Positions 1 to 13,230 of a DNA stretch of 64,000 bases are shown here, piece after piece. The first letter of the stretch is position 1, and the number at the start of each line of letters is the position of its first letter. Below the pieces are notes generated by a model. It had not been told where the DNA came from. It worked only from the letters and a program-made list of their open reading frames with translations, and ran no database searches. The position numbers were made by a program, and so were the translations under genes. Origin of the DNA: Aptenodytes patagonicus (Eukaryota > Chordata > Aves > Sphenisciformes > Spheniscidae); NCBI RefSeq assembly GCF_965638725.1, contig NC_134954.1, positions 5,451,001 through 5,515,000 of the forward strand, read 5' to 3'.

Positions 1-3000
1 TCATGTTGGTATAGGCAATGTCAGGAATCTAAACCTGTACAATTTATCTTTTGGAGCCCTCTGGAGGGTGCTTGTTACCAGCTGGGATTTCCATCACTCT
101 GCTTTTGACTTTTACCTATTTACCTCCTGAGAACATTTTTTTTTTTTCCTTCTTCCCAGGCAAAAGTTTTAATCTTAAAAATGAAGTATTTTGCAGGCAG
201 TGTTTTTCCTCAAACTTTTTTGTAAAAGCTGATAAAAGATCTCTTCCAAAACAGCCAAAAAAGTTCATGTACCTGTTGACTACATCACTCCAGACTGGAT
301 GGGCGGAGGATCCTCTTACAGGGTGTGATATATGTGTAAGGCAGCAGGCATTACGCATCTTCTTTTCTAACTTCACACCATGATAGCACATTTTACTAAT
401 GGTCTGATGCACTAAGAAATGGGTGCAGATCAAAGGGAATTTGAATTATTTCATTTTATGCATAACGGCTGAAACCATTGACATTACAGGATTTACAGCA
501 GAAATGAACTTAGCTCTGTGTCAGCTCTGCGGTGTGAACCACTAGAGGGCAAGATGGCCCCAGCAAAGGAAAAATGTGTATGGGGGGAATGTGAGACACA
601 TTCAGAGCGCTCAAGGAAAGAAGTGTTTCTGCCCCTCGTTCCTCCCCAGGTGTTGTAATAGCTTCTGCTGCAGACGTGGCTTTGGCAGGACCAGTTTTGG
701 CCCTGCCCAGGATCACACTCACTTAGTCACCATAACATCCCCTCACTCTCCTTTCACATGATAATCATTAAAGTGTTACAGCACCCTAATGCTGTGTGAA
801 CGCCTCACGTGGCACCAAGAGGTTCTGAGAAAGGCGTCAAGAAGAGGAGGGATGAAGAGCATCTCTAGCACTGTAATGAAGAACATCTGTACAAGTTAGC
901 TCTGTGACTTAGCCAGGTTATATTTTTCACTTTGCCAGCCTAGGTTCTCTGCCCCAGTCTGTTTCAGGTCTTGCCATGTTTGCTCTCCCCCCGGCAGGCT
1001 GCATGACACAAAGGCAGCAGGTCTCATGGATCCTTTCAAAATATCCTGCCCCTTGGGAGGTGAGCGGGGCAAACTGCTGTATTCCCAGGGCTCACAGGGC
1101 GCAGTGTGCTGCACCTCTGATGCTGCTCATCTGTGGCAGGGCTGTGCCATCGCATGCAGTAATTTCTGTTTTGAGCTATGTACAGAAAAACTTCAGGTGT
1201 GCCCCGGTCACTGCACCCCTCCAGTCCCAGCACATGCACTGTTTGGGGTCTTCTGCTAGACATACACCTCTTTTCTGTAGGTTTACTCTTTGAGGCACCT
1301 GTGTTAGGCTGGCAGATAAGTCAGATGAGAAGTTTCCCACCTGATTTAAGCAGCTGTGCAGGAAGAACCTGCCACTGGTGCTGAGCTGGGAAATGCAGTG
1401 GGCTGAGGGCTTGCAGAGGCAGCCCGCTCTGCCCTTGGGGAGTGGGAGGTGGGTGCCGCTCTGTCTGCCGCGGGGTGTGCGCTCACCTCACACCCCAGCC
1501 CTTCGTAGTTGGTGAAGGGCTCTGCTGCAGCCCCAGCTCAGCTCTGCCGGCTGCTGGTATAACTGCTCCCTTCTGCATTCATAGCCACAAACCTCTGACA
1601 ACGAGATCCGTACCTTGGTGCGTAAGGGGGAGGGATCCAACTTGTTCCCATTCAGTCACCCCTTATGGTCAATTTGTCTTTTATAACTCTAGGGTTTTTC
1701 TTAACTTTTGGAGAGATGGTGGGATGCTCTGGTGTCATTCTCAAGCAAAACCTCCTCTGTTTCTTGTTTTCCCCATCAATTCTTGGTTAGTGCTGGAGCT
1801 GTCCGCTCTTCTCCCACACAGCCTGACCCAGCCCCCCAGTTCCTCACCGGACTGCTCTCTTCTTTCCTCCCTCTTTCCCTTGTCACTGCAGGATTTCTGA
1901 TTTCCAAAGTTCATATATAATCTTACCTTGTCTGCTGGAGCTCTTTCTTTTTTACTTCCAAGGGAAAGGTCCCTTTTTAGTATCTCCAGTCTTTCTTCTG
2001 GCTGTCCTGTGTGTATTGCAGCTACTGGACTCTATTTGGTTTTTGTGCTTTTCCTGTTCTTCTGGTATTTCAGCTTGCTCTGACGCCTCCTTTGAAAACA
2101 TTTCCAGCTGGCCTTCTTTCAGCATCCACTTTCAGCACCCTTAAAGGAACAGCCAGATAATCCTGGCCTGTCCTTGCCCAAAGGCAGTAGTAGATCGAGA
2201 CCCAAACTACGGGTTTGGTGCTTGACTGGCACAAAAGCAATCCTGTTCTCACAGAATTTTGTCTATGTGGCTTGGGACCCGCCTGGGCCAGGAACTGGTC
2301 TATATTAAAGATGGAGCAGTAGCTATGCATGGGTAATGACAGAGATGAGGGAGAACAAATACCAGTGTCGTAAGGTTTAAATGTTTCTCCCCTGGGGTTT
2401 CGTACTATTCTCGCAGGTTTAAAAAGTAAAACGCTCTGCTCTGCTTCCCCTTGACTGTTTGTTAGCGAATTTCTCAGATCTTTTGCTTAGGCAGGTTCTC
2501 GCAGTCCTACTGAAGATGGAGATGGCCCTATAGTCCTCTTCAGAAGATCCTGTGGGACTCACAACAGCGAAGGATGCGATCTGAAATGTACAGATTTTCA
2601 CAAAAAGTATGTACCTAAGAATCTAGATCCATGCCCATCCCAGTCCTACGACATATAGGTCTGGAATGAGGGACACAGTAGTTACTTAGGAATGTGACCA
2701 ATACAGTAGGAAAACGATAAGTTTGTAAATAACAGTGAATTATCCAATAATTTCAGAGGAAGGCAGCTTCTTAGTTCATATACGTTAAAATGGCACAGTA
2801 ACTTTAGAATAGGGAGATATGCATGAATAAGAAAAACATACAAAATTCCCTGCTGGGTCAGATGACTTGCCCAGCTAGGCCAGTATTTTGCCTTCGTCCT
2901 TGGCCACGTTTTGCAGCCTTTTCACCTCCTACTCCTCAGCACTCAAAGTTACAAGGCTAGTGATGATAGAGAGGCCATCCCTGCCTATTGCCTTTATCAT

Positions 3001-5489
3001 TTGTTTGTCGACCTCTTGTCCATGCATCCACGTAGTCCTGCCTGGGACACTGCTGTATACTCCTGTGAGTTTTTGTGATGTATGTGAAACTAATGCGTGA
3101 AAGGAATGTAATAATTTCTTTTGGTGCCTTCCCAGCCGTCAGTCACTGTCTGACACTGATTCCAGAGCTATTTGGGTTATATGTCACTGCTTGTTTAATT
3201 GAACCCATAGCTACAGGAGGTGACAGCCCATCTGAGAGGAGACTGGGTATACCTGCATTCGATTCTATTCTCTAAGGGCTCTTGCTAAAATGCAGAGAAC
3301 GTCTGTTGAAGTGAATAGCATTACTCTGGGTTTGCATTGGCTTAATGGAGGTAAGAATCCAACTCAAATTTCTCGGCACTGAAAAAAAACCCCAAACTAT
3401 GTTTTTCCTGTAATGTAATAATGAGAAAGAATGACTTAAGTAACTTCCAGTTATTGATATTTGTTTTTTCTGCTTTCAAATCCTCTTTTATCCTCTACTA
3501 GCTGTTCTTTCCACACCCTAGTCCATCTCTTTTGTACCTGAAATTTCATCCTTCTTCACTGATTCACATCTGAATGCTAAATGGAAGACAGTAAAACAAT
3601 GATGGGCTTATGCAAGTTTTTGGTCAACTTGAGCTCTATGTCGACAATAAGCTGCCTGCAGCAGAGCTTAGTCGCTGGGTTTGAAGGGGACCGTGCTCTT
3701 TACGCTGAGTTTGAATGTAGTCTGGTTGGAAGCAGAAATGTTCTTCTGCTTGGAGGGTGGGCTAGAAGACGTGTTTATAGCTGGCATCCCAATTCTGTTC
3801 AGGTGGGAAAGGGAAGACTCTCTAAGACCTGGAGAAAATGTGAGTTTTATAGTAGTAGTGTATCCTAAAGAGTTAGTGCAATATGGTCTCTAAGGTATCG
3901 AGACAGGGAAATTCTGAGGAGAGAAGGGGAAGGAAAGGCAGTAAGAGAACGAGACTGCAAACCTCTGTCACCCCGTACTTTCTCCTGCATCTGCTGCCCC
4001 TTAGGCTCGATCCTGGTATTATCTCTGGTACTTCATGGGATGGCACCAAGGCTGAGAGCCTCACCTCGGCTATGTGTGGTACGTCTCTTTTTCTCAAACT
4101 GTCTGGTGGGGTGCTGACTTAGGCACTGACTGTCAGCTCCCAAATCACATCTGTTTCCTGACACCTGCCTAACTCAGGAGAAGACACTTTGCAAATCAAA
4201 CTGAAGGCTTATACTTTTTGAAGAATGTGTACTGTACTCCCTTAAAGAGTGATAGCAAAGAAAATTTACTGTGGCTAATACCGGAGATTTTTCTCAACTG
4301 GTGGTCAAATACAGCCCATGCACAGAAAAGTTGCAGTGGCAGTTATGAGGATTAAACTGTCTCTTTGTTGGATTCCTCAGACCCAGGAGTATTCACAGAG
4401 CAAGTTCACTTTTTGATTTATGGATGAGCAGATCTTAATCTCTCCTCATGCACTACATGCCCGTTTTGGGAACGAGCTGCCATTTGCAGTCTGAGCCTGA
4501 ACCCCGTGCTGCGTGGGTGAGGGTTTCTGTAACTCGCCTCTCAGCTGAATCTCACGCAGGGATCCCAAGGTGGGGAGACATTCACATGCTGGGCTCGAAT
4601 GTTTTTCATCCGAGACACTTAAATGCTTATGCATAGTCTAGTTTAGAATATTTAGCTAGCAAGTTCTAAGTGCATTACTCCAAGGGGTAAGTTAGAGAAC
4701 ATATTCAATCAAACTAATGTTTCAGGTACTTAGTTTAAATGTAGACTTACGAGTACTTCCTTGCTAAAAAGTAATGACATAACCTTATTTTTCACTACGC
4801 TGCTACTTACATAAGGCTAATGCCCTTCCTTTTTATCCAGTCACTCTTCTTATTCATGTCGCTAGAGTGCGCATTGCCACTTGCACAGTGCAGGGTGGTG
4901 GCTGCTGTGTCATTAACCACCACTCTGCGACACTCTGGGGGAGTTAATTCTTTTTTTTTTTTAACAGGAGACATTTTAGTGATGGCACGCTTGGATGTTT
5001 GCATAAGTAAGGCCTGGAGCTCTTTCTGTAATGTGCTACCAACACAGCATGGAGCACGTAGAGGTTTTGTGATGAGTTTATAAAGACCGGTTGAACCTTC
5101 TTTGCTTGCAGAACCATGCTTTATGTCCCCTTTTGTACAGTGCTAATTTTGGGCCAGTGCTGGGTTGAAAGGAGTGCTTTACCCCCTTAATCTCCTGTTA
5201 TGGGCCAGAGAAAGTTAACTTCAATATCTTCAGCTTTCTGCAATATAAGTCACTGGCTGGATTTTCTCCTCTTTTTGGTTACAGTTTCATTGTTGAATTA
5301 AATGTAGGTGACGGGTCAACACCTCCACAGTTGTGAGAGGCCAGGAAGTAGCACCCAGTTTACACTGGGTGTCGGGAGCATTGCCAAGACTTGACATGGA
5401 TGTACGGCATCCCGATTTGCATCGCAGTGACCTGCATTGCAACTCTCTGATTTACTCCACGTCTCTTGCGAGAACCTGTCAGAGACTTT
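1..5489. other. Intergenic sequence, no supported gene
   Basis: No reading frame here shows a recognisable domain or a splice-consistent exon. Open frames up to about 150 codons (for example around 1442-1900 + and 5316-5711 -) have low-complexity or Cys/Trp/Ser-rich translations typical of chance frames. In human the neighbouring gene on this side of CCL20 is SLC19A3, but I saw none of its multi-membrane-span coding sequence. Confidence 0.6.
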
Positions 5490-5591
5490 GGTAGGTTTCC
5501 AAATAAAGGTGTTCCACATTGTCTGAGGACTGGCTTTGTTAGTTGAGCAAGAGCCCCCTTTTACTTTCTCACTCTGATTGGCACAAAGCAC
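5490..5591 (+). repeat. 102-bp direct repeat, copy A
   Basis: This stretch runs from ggtaggtttccaaataaagg to ggcacaaagcac and recurs at 6442-6543 at the same length, with 6 substitutions and no indels by my hand alignment (about 94% identity). The flanks of the two copies do not match. I do not recognise the unit as part of a known family. Confidence 0.85.
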
Positions 5592-6441
5592 GCTCTGGTT
5601 TCCCAGCTGAGGGGTGCAAAGCAGTGTGGTCCAGAGGAGCCACAGAGCCGAGCCAGAAAACAGGCCAGCATGTGGAGGTATCTGCTGATACTGTTCTGCT
5701 ACAAAATTCATTGTTCAAACTGAAGCTGTTTTGTGAGCTTTGCGCTATCTTCCTCTTTGATTTATAGGTCTGAGAATGCGGGAAAATTAAATTTTAACAT
5801 TTTCAAACTTGGTTTTTATGGTTCAAAACTACTTTTGAACAAGAACCAGAAGAAAGAAAAAAAATCAAGCAAGTAAGTTGAATAGATGATAAAATTTCCA
5901 GGATTGAGCAGACAAATGATAACTTATGTATGGTCTCCCTCTTGGCATCGGGGTATATTTTAGCCCTAACAGCCAAATTTATTTCTGTCGCAATTGTACC
6001 GATAGCAAAATACTGTCTTGAAACTTTTAAAACAGTGAACTGAAATCCAAAAATAGTGTGATACGAAGTTTCCTGGAAGTTGGAGAAAGTCTTCCTGTTG
6101 CATTCAAAGAAAGTCACAGCAGGGCAGAAAAGCTTACAGAAGAATAGGTTATGCCTTAAGTGTAGTTCCTTTTGTTTTCCCTACATTTTGCTTCCAGATC
6201 CATCAGCGCAGCACAGGAACTACTACTTGGTCAGTGGGATTCTCTGGGGATTTTCCTTTTCTTCAAAATTTTGTGGTGGTTGCTGTAGGTCTGCAGCTGA
6301 CTTTTGTGCAAGTGCTGGCTGTGGGTGGGTGTACCGGGCTCTGGTTTCCCTCTGCCCCCCACGCAGTATGCCTGTCAGCTCTTCTAATGGCACAGAGGCC
6401 ACCAATGTTTAAAGGAAGAACAGCGGTTTGGTATTTCTAAA

Positions 6442-6543
6442 GGTAGGTTTCCAAATAAAGGTGTTTCACATTGTCTGAGGACTGGCTTTGTTAGTTGAGC
6501 AAGATCCCCTTTTTCCTTTCTCACTCTGATCGGCACAAGGCAC
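6442..6543 (+). repeat. 102-bp direct repeat, copy B, abutting CR1
   Basis: Second copy of the unit at 5490-5591. Its 3' edge falls exactly where recognisable CR1 sequence begins, so an open frame reads across the junction into the CR1 protein. It may be filler copied at the 5' junction of the CR1 insertion, or an older local duplication into which the CR1 inserted. Confidence 0.85.
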
Positions 6544-7296
6544 ACCTGGGTCGGGGCAACCCCCGGTATCAATCCAGGCTGGGGGATGAAGGGATTGAGA
6601 GCAGCCCTGCCGAGAAGGACTTGGGGGCACTGGTGGATGAAAAGCTGGACATGAGCCAGCAATGTGCGCTCGCAGCCCAGAAGGCCAACCCTATCCTGGG
6701 CTGCATCCCAAGAAGCGTGGCCAGCAGGTCGAGGGAGGGGATTCTGCCCCTCTGCTCTGCTCTGGTGAGACCCCCCCTGGAGCACTGCGTCCAGCTCTGG
6801 AGCCCTCAGCATAAGAAAGACACGGACCTGTTGGAGCGGGTCCAGAGGAGGGTCACAAAAATGCTCAGGGGGATGGAACACCTCTCCTGTGAAGAAAGGC
6901 TGAGAGAGTTGGGGTTGTTCAGCCTAGAGAAGAGAAGGCTCCGGGGAGACCTTATTGCAGCCTGTCAGTACTTAAAGGGGGCCCATAAGAAAGATGGCGG
7001 CAGACTTTTTAGCAGGGCCTGTTGCGACAGGACAAGGGGGAATGGCTTTAAACTAAAGGGGGGTAGATTTAGACTAGATCTAAGGAAGACATTTTTTACG
7101 CTGAGGGTGGTGAAGCACTGGCACAGGTTGCCCAGAGAGGTGGTGGATGCCCCATCCCTGGAAACATTCCAGGTCAGGTTGGACGGGGCTCTGAGCAACC
7201 TGATCTAGTGGAAGATGTCCCTGCCCACGGCAGGGGGGTTGGACTAGGTGACCTTTAGAGGTCCCTTCCAACCCAAACCATTCTATGATTCTATAA
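6544..7296 (+). mobile_element. CR1 LINE, 5'-truncated, intact 3' end
   Basis: The frame ending at 7208 encodes the C-terminal part of CR1 ORF2, after the reverse transcriptase core. Hallmark stretches are [53 protein letters not shown] and [20 protein letters not shown], ending LSNLI and a stop. About 220 codons are uninterrupted, so the copy is not very old. The 3' tail runs ctgcccacggcaggggggtt, gaggtcccttccaacc, then attctatgattctat, the typical CR1 terminus without poly(A). The endonuclease and most of the reverse transcriptase are missing, so it cannot move by itself. CR1 makes up most avian LINE sequence (established knowledge). Confidence 0.97.
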
Positions 7297-10200
7297 ATGA
7301 TCCTGGCGAGAAAGAAGTGGTTGAATTTTTGTTGTGACTGCAAAGCTATCTTTCACCATCACTTTAAGATTGTCAGTGTGGTTCACAAGTTGGCTTTGAG
7401 CTCTTCACTTCTGCAAACTGTGGTTGAGAGAAACATCTATTTTCTGTGGGCTAAGAAGAACATTTTGCTTAATACTTCCTTGATATGAGCTATGTTACAT
7501 GTAAAAATGAAACCATCGCTTTCATAAAGTACCAAATGTTCTAAAAGTTGTGGCCTGTTTTCTCATCAGTGCCAACCACAGATCACCCCCATGACAGCCA
7601 TGAGCTCCACATGACCAATAAGCCAGCCAAAGTCCACAAGGCAAGTAGTCTCTGGATATAGAGCTTGTGCCAACTCTCGCTGATTTTTTTTCAGTAGAAA
7701 TGAAAAAACTCATCTTCTTAATTCAGTGCAATCATTGTTCAGCACTGTAACAATAAATGAGTAAAAATCACGCTTTTAGGAGATGAGGAAGAGAATAAAA
7801 GAATCTATTAAGCTTTACCTTTAGAATTTGGAGGGCATTTCAGTCACGGATGGATGCGTGTAGTATGCATATCCCAGCACCAAAAAACCCCCAATATCTC
7901 CAAGTTTGCTACTTGATGATTTGACCTGGTGACTTTGCCATCCTATTTGTATTTTTTGTAATGATGCTATGCAATCTAATTCAATGTGCACTCTTAGCTT
8001 CTGCTTTAGCCTTTCTTTGATTGCATGCTTTTTTCATCTCCAGTTAAATAACAAAAATGAAATTATATATAGGTCAAAGAAATCTCATTGAAATTGGTTA
8101 ATACTTTTAGTGACTAATGGTGACTTACCATGGATTGCCAAAGAGATGAGAGGAAAAACCTGAAAGGATTTCTAATTAACTTTCCGTGTTGAAAGATCAC
8201 TTTCTGAGGCGTGTTCCCTTTTACACTTACCCTAACCTCCCATTAGTGGCAGATTTTGCCCTGTCGTCATGGACAGACATCTTGTTTCAGAGATGCAAAT
8301 TTGCATTTGCACAACTCGTGTGTGTAGGAAGTTTCAGCTCAGCACCTCCGCTCTACTCTTTTTTTTTTTTCTCCTTTTTTTGCCCTCAAGGTGCATCTCA
8401 TCACAGACACTGTGGGAGACTTTGAATCATTGCAACAGCCCAGGTAAAGTCCTGCTGGAAGAGTGTTTGTCACATTTTGACAAGTGCACATAACTAGCTG
8501 GATGCTTCATTTAATGCTAAATCTCTAATGATTATTTGAGAGAGACTTAAAATAAATGCATCATGCTGCCAGTGTTTGCTTGAAAGTAAGAATTCTTGTA
8601 CTCATATGTCCTGGATTCTTCTAATATCTTGATTTCTTGCCATCTCCGAAGAGTTTGGATAATAGAGTCACCAAACACTTGCAGTGTACTAGGGAGGGGT
8701 TTTTTTGGTCTTGTGGTTTGGTTCCCTCCCCCACCCAACAGTGTGTTGGGTTTTGTCCCTTTCATGAAGAATAATTTTTTTTTTTTATGTGGTCCAAGCT
8801 TTTCTCCGTGTGCCTTCATCTTCCTGTTAGTCCTTTCAAAGGCAGCAGTTACAGTGTATGTGTCGTATCCTGAAGCTCTGGCCCTGGTTCCCAGGTCCCT
8901 CGGTGCGCTAGGTTGTGTACAAACATGAAGAAAAAAAAGGACCGCTCTCTGATCTGAGGAAGGCTAAGTCTAGTAACTCGAGGCAAAAATGTTCTTGTAA
9001 AACACAGTTCACTTTGGAATAGCAGATTTCTGTCCAGCCCAGATTGCTTGGCTTAACACGTGTTGTGTTTGAGCAGCTTTTCTGGCTCTGGTTATTGCAG
9101 AACAAGCCCTTGTTGTTTACAGGAGCCCCGGAAGCCTGTGAGCAGTCCTGCGTGGTTGGGAACAGCACCTTCCGTAAAGCCCTGGCCAAGGGCCTAACCA
9201 ACAGGGCACTGCTGTGGCTGACTGGAGATGTCCAGTGGGCTACCTAGAGTTGTCCGGGCCAGCAATAAGGTGAGAAAGATTTTGAAAATGAGGACAAGCA
9301 AGATACGCTTGAAGCAGCCAAGGGGAACCTTGTAGAAAGAGAGGGGAAAAATGACCCTGGCAGACGTTTCCTTGATGGGAGCTAGGGCAAGACTGCCCTT
9401 GTTAGGGCCCCCAAATGCCTGTTGAGAAATCGAGAGGTGAGGACTAAGGTCCAGAAAAGGAGTTTTAAGATATAGGAGGGTAAGAAAGGCAGTATCTCAG
9501 TTGTGTTATGCAAAAGAACCTGTAAGAGTTGGGATGGAAGGACCCAGGGCTGTGGTTTCCTTGGAAAAAGAGCAGGACTCTTGGACAGAGGGAAGTCCGA
9601 GCTGGCTGGTTTGGGCAACCATGGTTTGAATCTTCCCCCAGGAAAGTCCCTATAAAGCAACTGAGTAGTGCTGAAAAGCGACAGTGATTGCAGCACTTGC
9701 CTTGAGAAAGCCTGTGTCCCTGGCTACTCTGCCAATGTTTGTGATGCAGCCACACAATACTGTTAACTAATATTTCTTAAAAACAAACTTGGTTTTTGTT
9801 TGGCAATCCAAAATAAGCAGGTGTTACTGGATATTGTTAAGCTAGTCTTCCAGTAATACATGACAAAACGCCAGCTGTGTTAATCATGTACTAAGTAGTC
9901 CAGAGTGATAAAGTCTATATGTCAGGTGTGACTTAGTAAAACCTTCAGTCAATTAGGTCTCTTGGTCAACTTAAAACTTTACCACTTCATGTCACTTAGT
10001 TCTTCTTTCTTCTCTTTTCTTTTTAGGGTTTGTTTTATTTGTTTTAGGTCAACTTGAGGAAGCAAACATAGAACACGAGAGAAAAAAAGAAGCTTCAGAT
10101 TTTCTAAATTTTTCTCTTCTATTTTTTAGATAAAACTATTCACCATGGTTTCAACTGAATTCATGAATAGCTTCAGTCCACCTAAAACTGCATTTCTAAT

Positions 10201-13014
10201 GAAATTTTTAAGTCCAGATTTTTTTCCCCCCACCTCTATTTTTGTCTACTAATTGTCAAAATCTGGAAAACGTCACACATTTCTCTCATAATTGCCAAGG
10301 AATAGTATCTTTTTCTCCTCTTTCTGAATTAAATATTTAAGTGCAAACCCTCACTTATTAGTACTGGAAGGCGCCTTGATGTTCAGGCTGTGGATATTGG
10401 CCCCAGCCACTCTTCTTTTCTAGATCTTCTCTGGGATCTGTACATCTCTGGGAAACGCTCAGCCACACCACAGCAGTGGAGAAGCACTGACCGACATGCG
10501 TAGAGGTGGTGAGGTGGGGGCTATAGAAAACTGGAAGCTTCAGGCTGAGTTTCAGTGGGGTTGTATGATGACTGTAGTGCTAAAAGGTGGCTGACAGCTT
10601 TTTTTGTGAAGATTCCAGGATGTTAGATCATAGTAAATCACATTACTACTTTTTTTTTTTTTGTAAGCAGGTCCCTTTTTGTCTGCAAATGACACTTGGT
10701 GGTTTCAGTCCCTTGCAGGAGGTACGTATTGTATCCTCTCAAGTGATTCCTTCCCTTCTTCCCCGCCTTTGTAGAAGTTATGCAGAAAATTGACACTTCT
10801 CAACTTCTTTAATGGTCAGAAACGTATTAGGCAAAATGATTCTTTTGTTGTGTTTATTGTGCCTGAAGGCACATACGAATTTAGATTGGAAGGGAGATAG
10901 AGCTGTAATAAAGCAAATCTAATGTAACCTAGAGCTCAGCTTGGGTAGGCAGCTTTTAGTTGTTTCTTCTTTTGACTATTACTTTCATCCTTCTTCCCAA
11001 CTGTAGGTTTTGCCTTCAACTCTGAGAGGTCCATTTCTATGAAAAGGTGGTTGGCTACCACAAGGGGCTATAGACGGAGTAGGGTGAATTTTGAAAGGGA
11101 GAAATCTGCCCTCAGAACGCCAGATATTCAGCTCCTGTATGTACGTAGCAGCAAGCAACCAGCAGTGCTAGGATGGATGCTGGGATGTTCACAGCAGATG
11201 CACCAGTCTCCTCATAACCTGCACTTTCGATAGATCAGAGGTTCATTTCTCTCAACAGGCATATAATTTGTCCATAATTGCATCAAACCAATGTCATTCA
11301 ATAGTATTTCTAGATCTGTTTCTTATTAAGTGCAATGTGTAATTACTGAAAATTGGTTTCTTCCTTCAGATAAGGATTTTTGTCGGTCACGCAAGCGTTG
11401 AACTGTATGAAATCACTGTATTGCATCACACCTTCTAAAGCTCCAGAGATATTGAGCAAGTTACCTGTGGAACTTTTGTGCTTGGGATTTATTATGTATT
11501 TCATCATCAGGGATTATGCAATGATTAAATCCCCGCATTCGGCCCCGTTCATTTGAACTAGTGCCTTCTCCTGCCCTTTGCTCTGTCAAAGGTGTCCTAA
11601 ACCATTGGAAATTACAGAAGGGGATTTCCCCTGTTCGGTTCTGTCCTTCCTGGTTGATCAGCTGTATTGCTATAATGCTTTATTTTAGCAGTTCGGACAA
11701 GGGCAGTAATATGTAATCAAACAACATCTCTTTGCGAGGATGAATAAAAATGGAAATTTTGATAAATTGCTGCCAGTCAATTAAAAACTGTCAGTATGTT
11801 TCTTGTCTTATTGTAGGGGATAGGTAAAGATGTTCTAGGCAGCGTCTAACATCAGGGTAGGTAAGAGATGGTTTGTCTTTTGGGTTTTTTTTTTTTTTTT
11901 TTTAAATCTTTCATGTTTAATATTAGATCTAAACCCATAAAGAAGTGACTATAAGCTGTAGTCTATCAGTCAAATAGTTAATGATTATAAAATTCCTTCT
12001 CTGTCTCTCTTCAGAAGTTAACAGAGTGTTTTAAGCCTTGTATGACTGTTTTGGGATCTCGTAGCAGAGCTGCATAGTCAAATAGATTACCATTGTGGGG
12101 CCACAGTTTCAAAGCATTTCAAACTGTTTTCCAAATCATGTACAGTTCTGAATTTCCCGTGCGCGTATGGCTTTTCACACGCAAGAGTTTGCATGAAAAC
12201 AGACATAGCCTTATTGATACAACTCCACGTCTGCCTGGAAACCAGGCGGTCTGCTTCTGTGCTGCACCTCAATGGGGAGAGTGATGGGGCAATCCCATCC
12301 CCCAGAAATAACACCCGTTTTTCCTCTGGTACAGGGCTGTTTATCAAGGTTGAACTATTAAGTCCCTTTAGCACTTGAGACTTTCAGCAGGTATTTCTGT
12401 GAATAAAAGCCCTTTGGGATAAGAGAGAGGAAGCGTATTACCAGGAGACAGCAGCCTGGTGGCCAGGGAAAGAGGGGACAGAGAGGCTGCAGCTTTGCAG
12501 CTGGCGTCTGAGAGCAGCCTGACTCCCCAGCTCTCCTCTAACATCCCCAAACTGCTCAGAACTATTGGTTTCCCAGTATTACCTTGGAAAAGGCTCAGTT
12601 TTCCCTGATGCATTTCCTCTCCTTTCACAGCTCTAACTGAACGGCTCTACAGCACTGGCATCTAGGTTGTCTTTGTCTCATATTTTATAATACGTACAGG
12701 AGGGGGTTGGCCTGTTCCCTCTGGCCCTGGAGCAGAAGGGGAGGTTTAGAAGAGGCTGAAAACTTTTGTCAGTCTGCGTTTCGGCACTTTGTCTTACTGT
12801 CAGTGCAGCAACAGGGAGGGAGAGCAGGGTTTGTGAGGGGATCGGAGGAGGGAAAACAGGAGCGAGGGAAGTTGAGAAACTTACGGCAAAGGAAAGTCGA
12901 GAAGAGACAAATAAGTTAGGAAACTAAAAGAAGAAAAGGAGAGTTAGACATGACAAAAACAGAAAAAATAATGTGACCTTGACCGTGGCTTGGGAAGGAA
13001 TCCAAGTATAAGAT
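7297..13014. other. Intergenic sequence, no supported gene
   Basis: AT-rich sequence with short chance open frames only. It contains a T tract at 11885-11903 and one probable ancient repeat relic at 8880-8975, listed separately. I see no splice-consistent coding exon and no RNA gene. Confidence 0.55.
8880..8975 (+). repeat. Possible ancient LINE/SINE relic
   Basis: The order of words (tccctcggtgcgctaggttg, tgtacaaacatgaag, gaccgctctctgatctgagg, aaggctaagtctag) resembles the widespread amniote repeat segment in which a gctgtacaaacac block is followed by gacagtccctgcc and gagcttacagtctaa. The match is degenerate and made from memory. The family (L3/CR1-like or an ancient SINE) is not resolved. 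Confidence 0.3.
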
Positions 13015-13230
13015 CATGCTCAGGGCAGAGCCATGTCCAGTTGAGGTTTGAGTATGTCCAAGGGTATTCAGACTGGGCTTTCACATCCCTTCCTGGGCAA
13101 CCTGTCCCAGTGCTTTACCGTCCTCGCTACGAAGAGGGTTTTTCACTATGTCTGATGAGAATTTCCCTTTTCACTACTTGTGGCGGCTGCTTCTTGTGCT
13201 TCGGCTGTGGCCCTCTGAGGAGACTCTGGG
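13015..13230 (-). mobile_element. Degenerate CR1 LINE fragment
   Basis: In + orientation the segment contains ccatgtccagttgaggtttg, gcaacctgtcccagtgcttt and a divergent gaggagactctggg, in the order found in reversed CR1 3' ends. An internal part with the usual gactccacaacctc motif is lost. It is older than the copy at 6544-7296. Confidence 0.65.

Noticed and set aside
5316-5711. 131-codon - strand open frame
   Set aside because: Overlaps repeat copy A, has no recognisable domain and no splice context; its composition looks random.
6384-6881. 165-codon - strand open frame
   Set aside because: Antisense shadow of the CR1 ORF2 segment.
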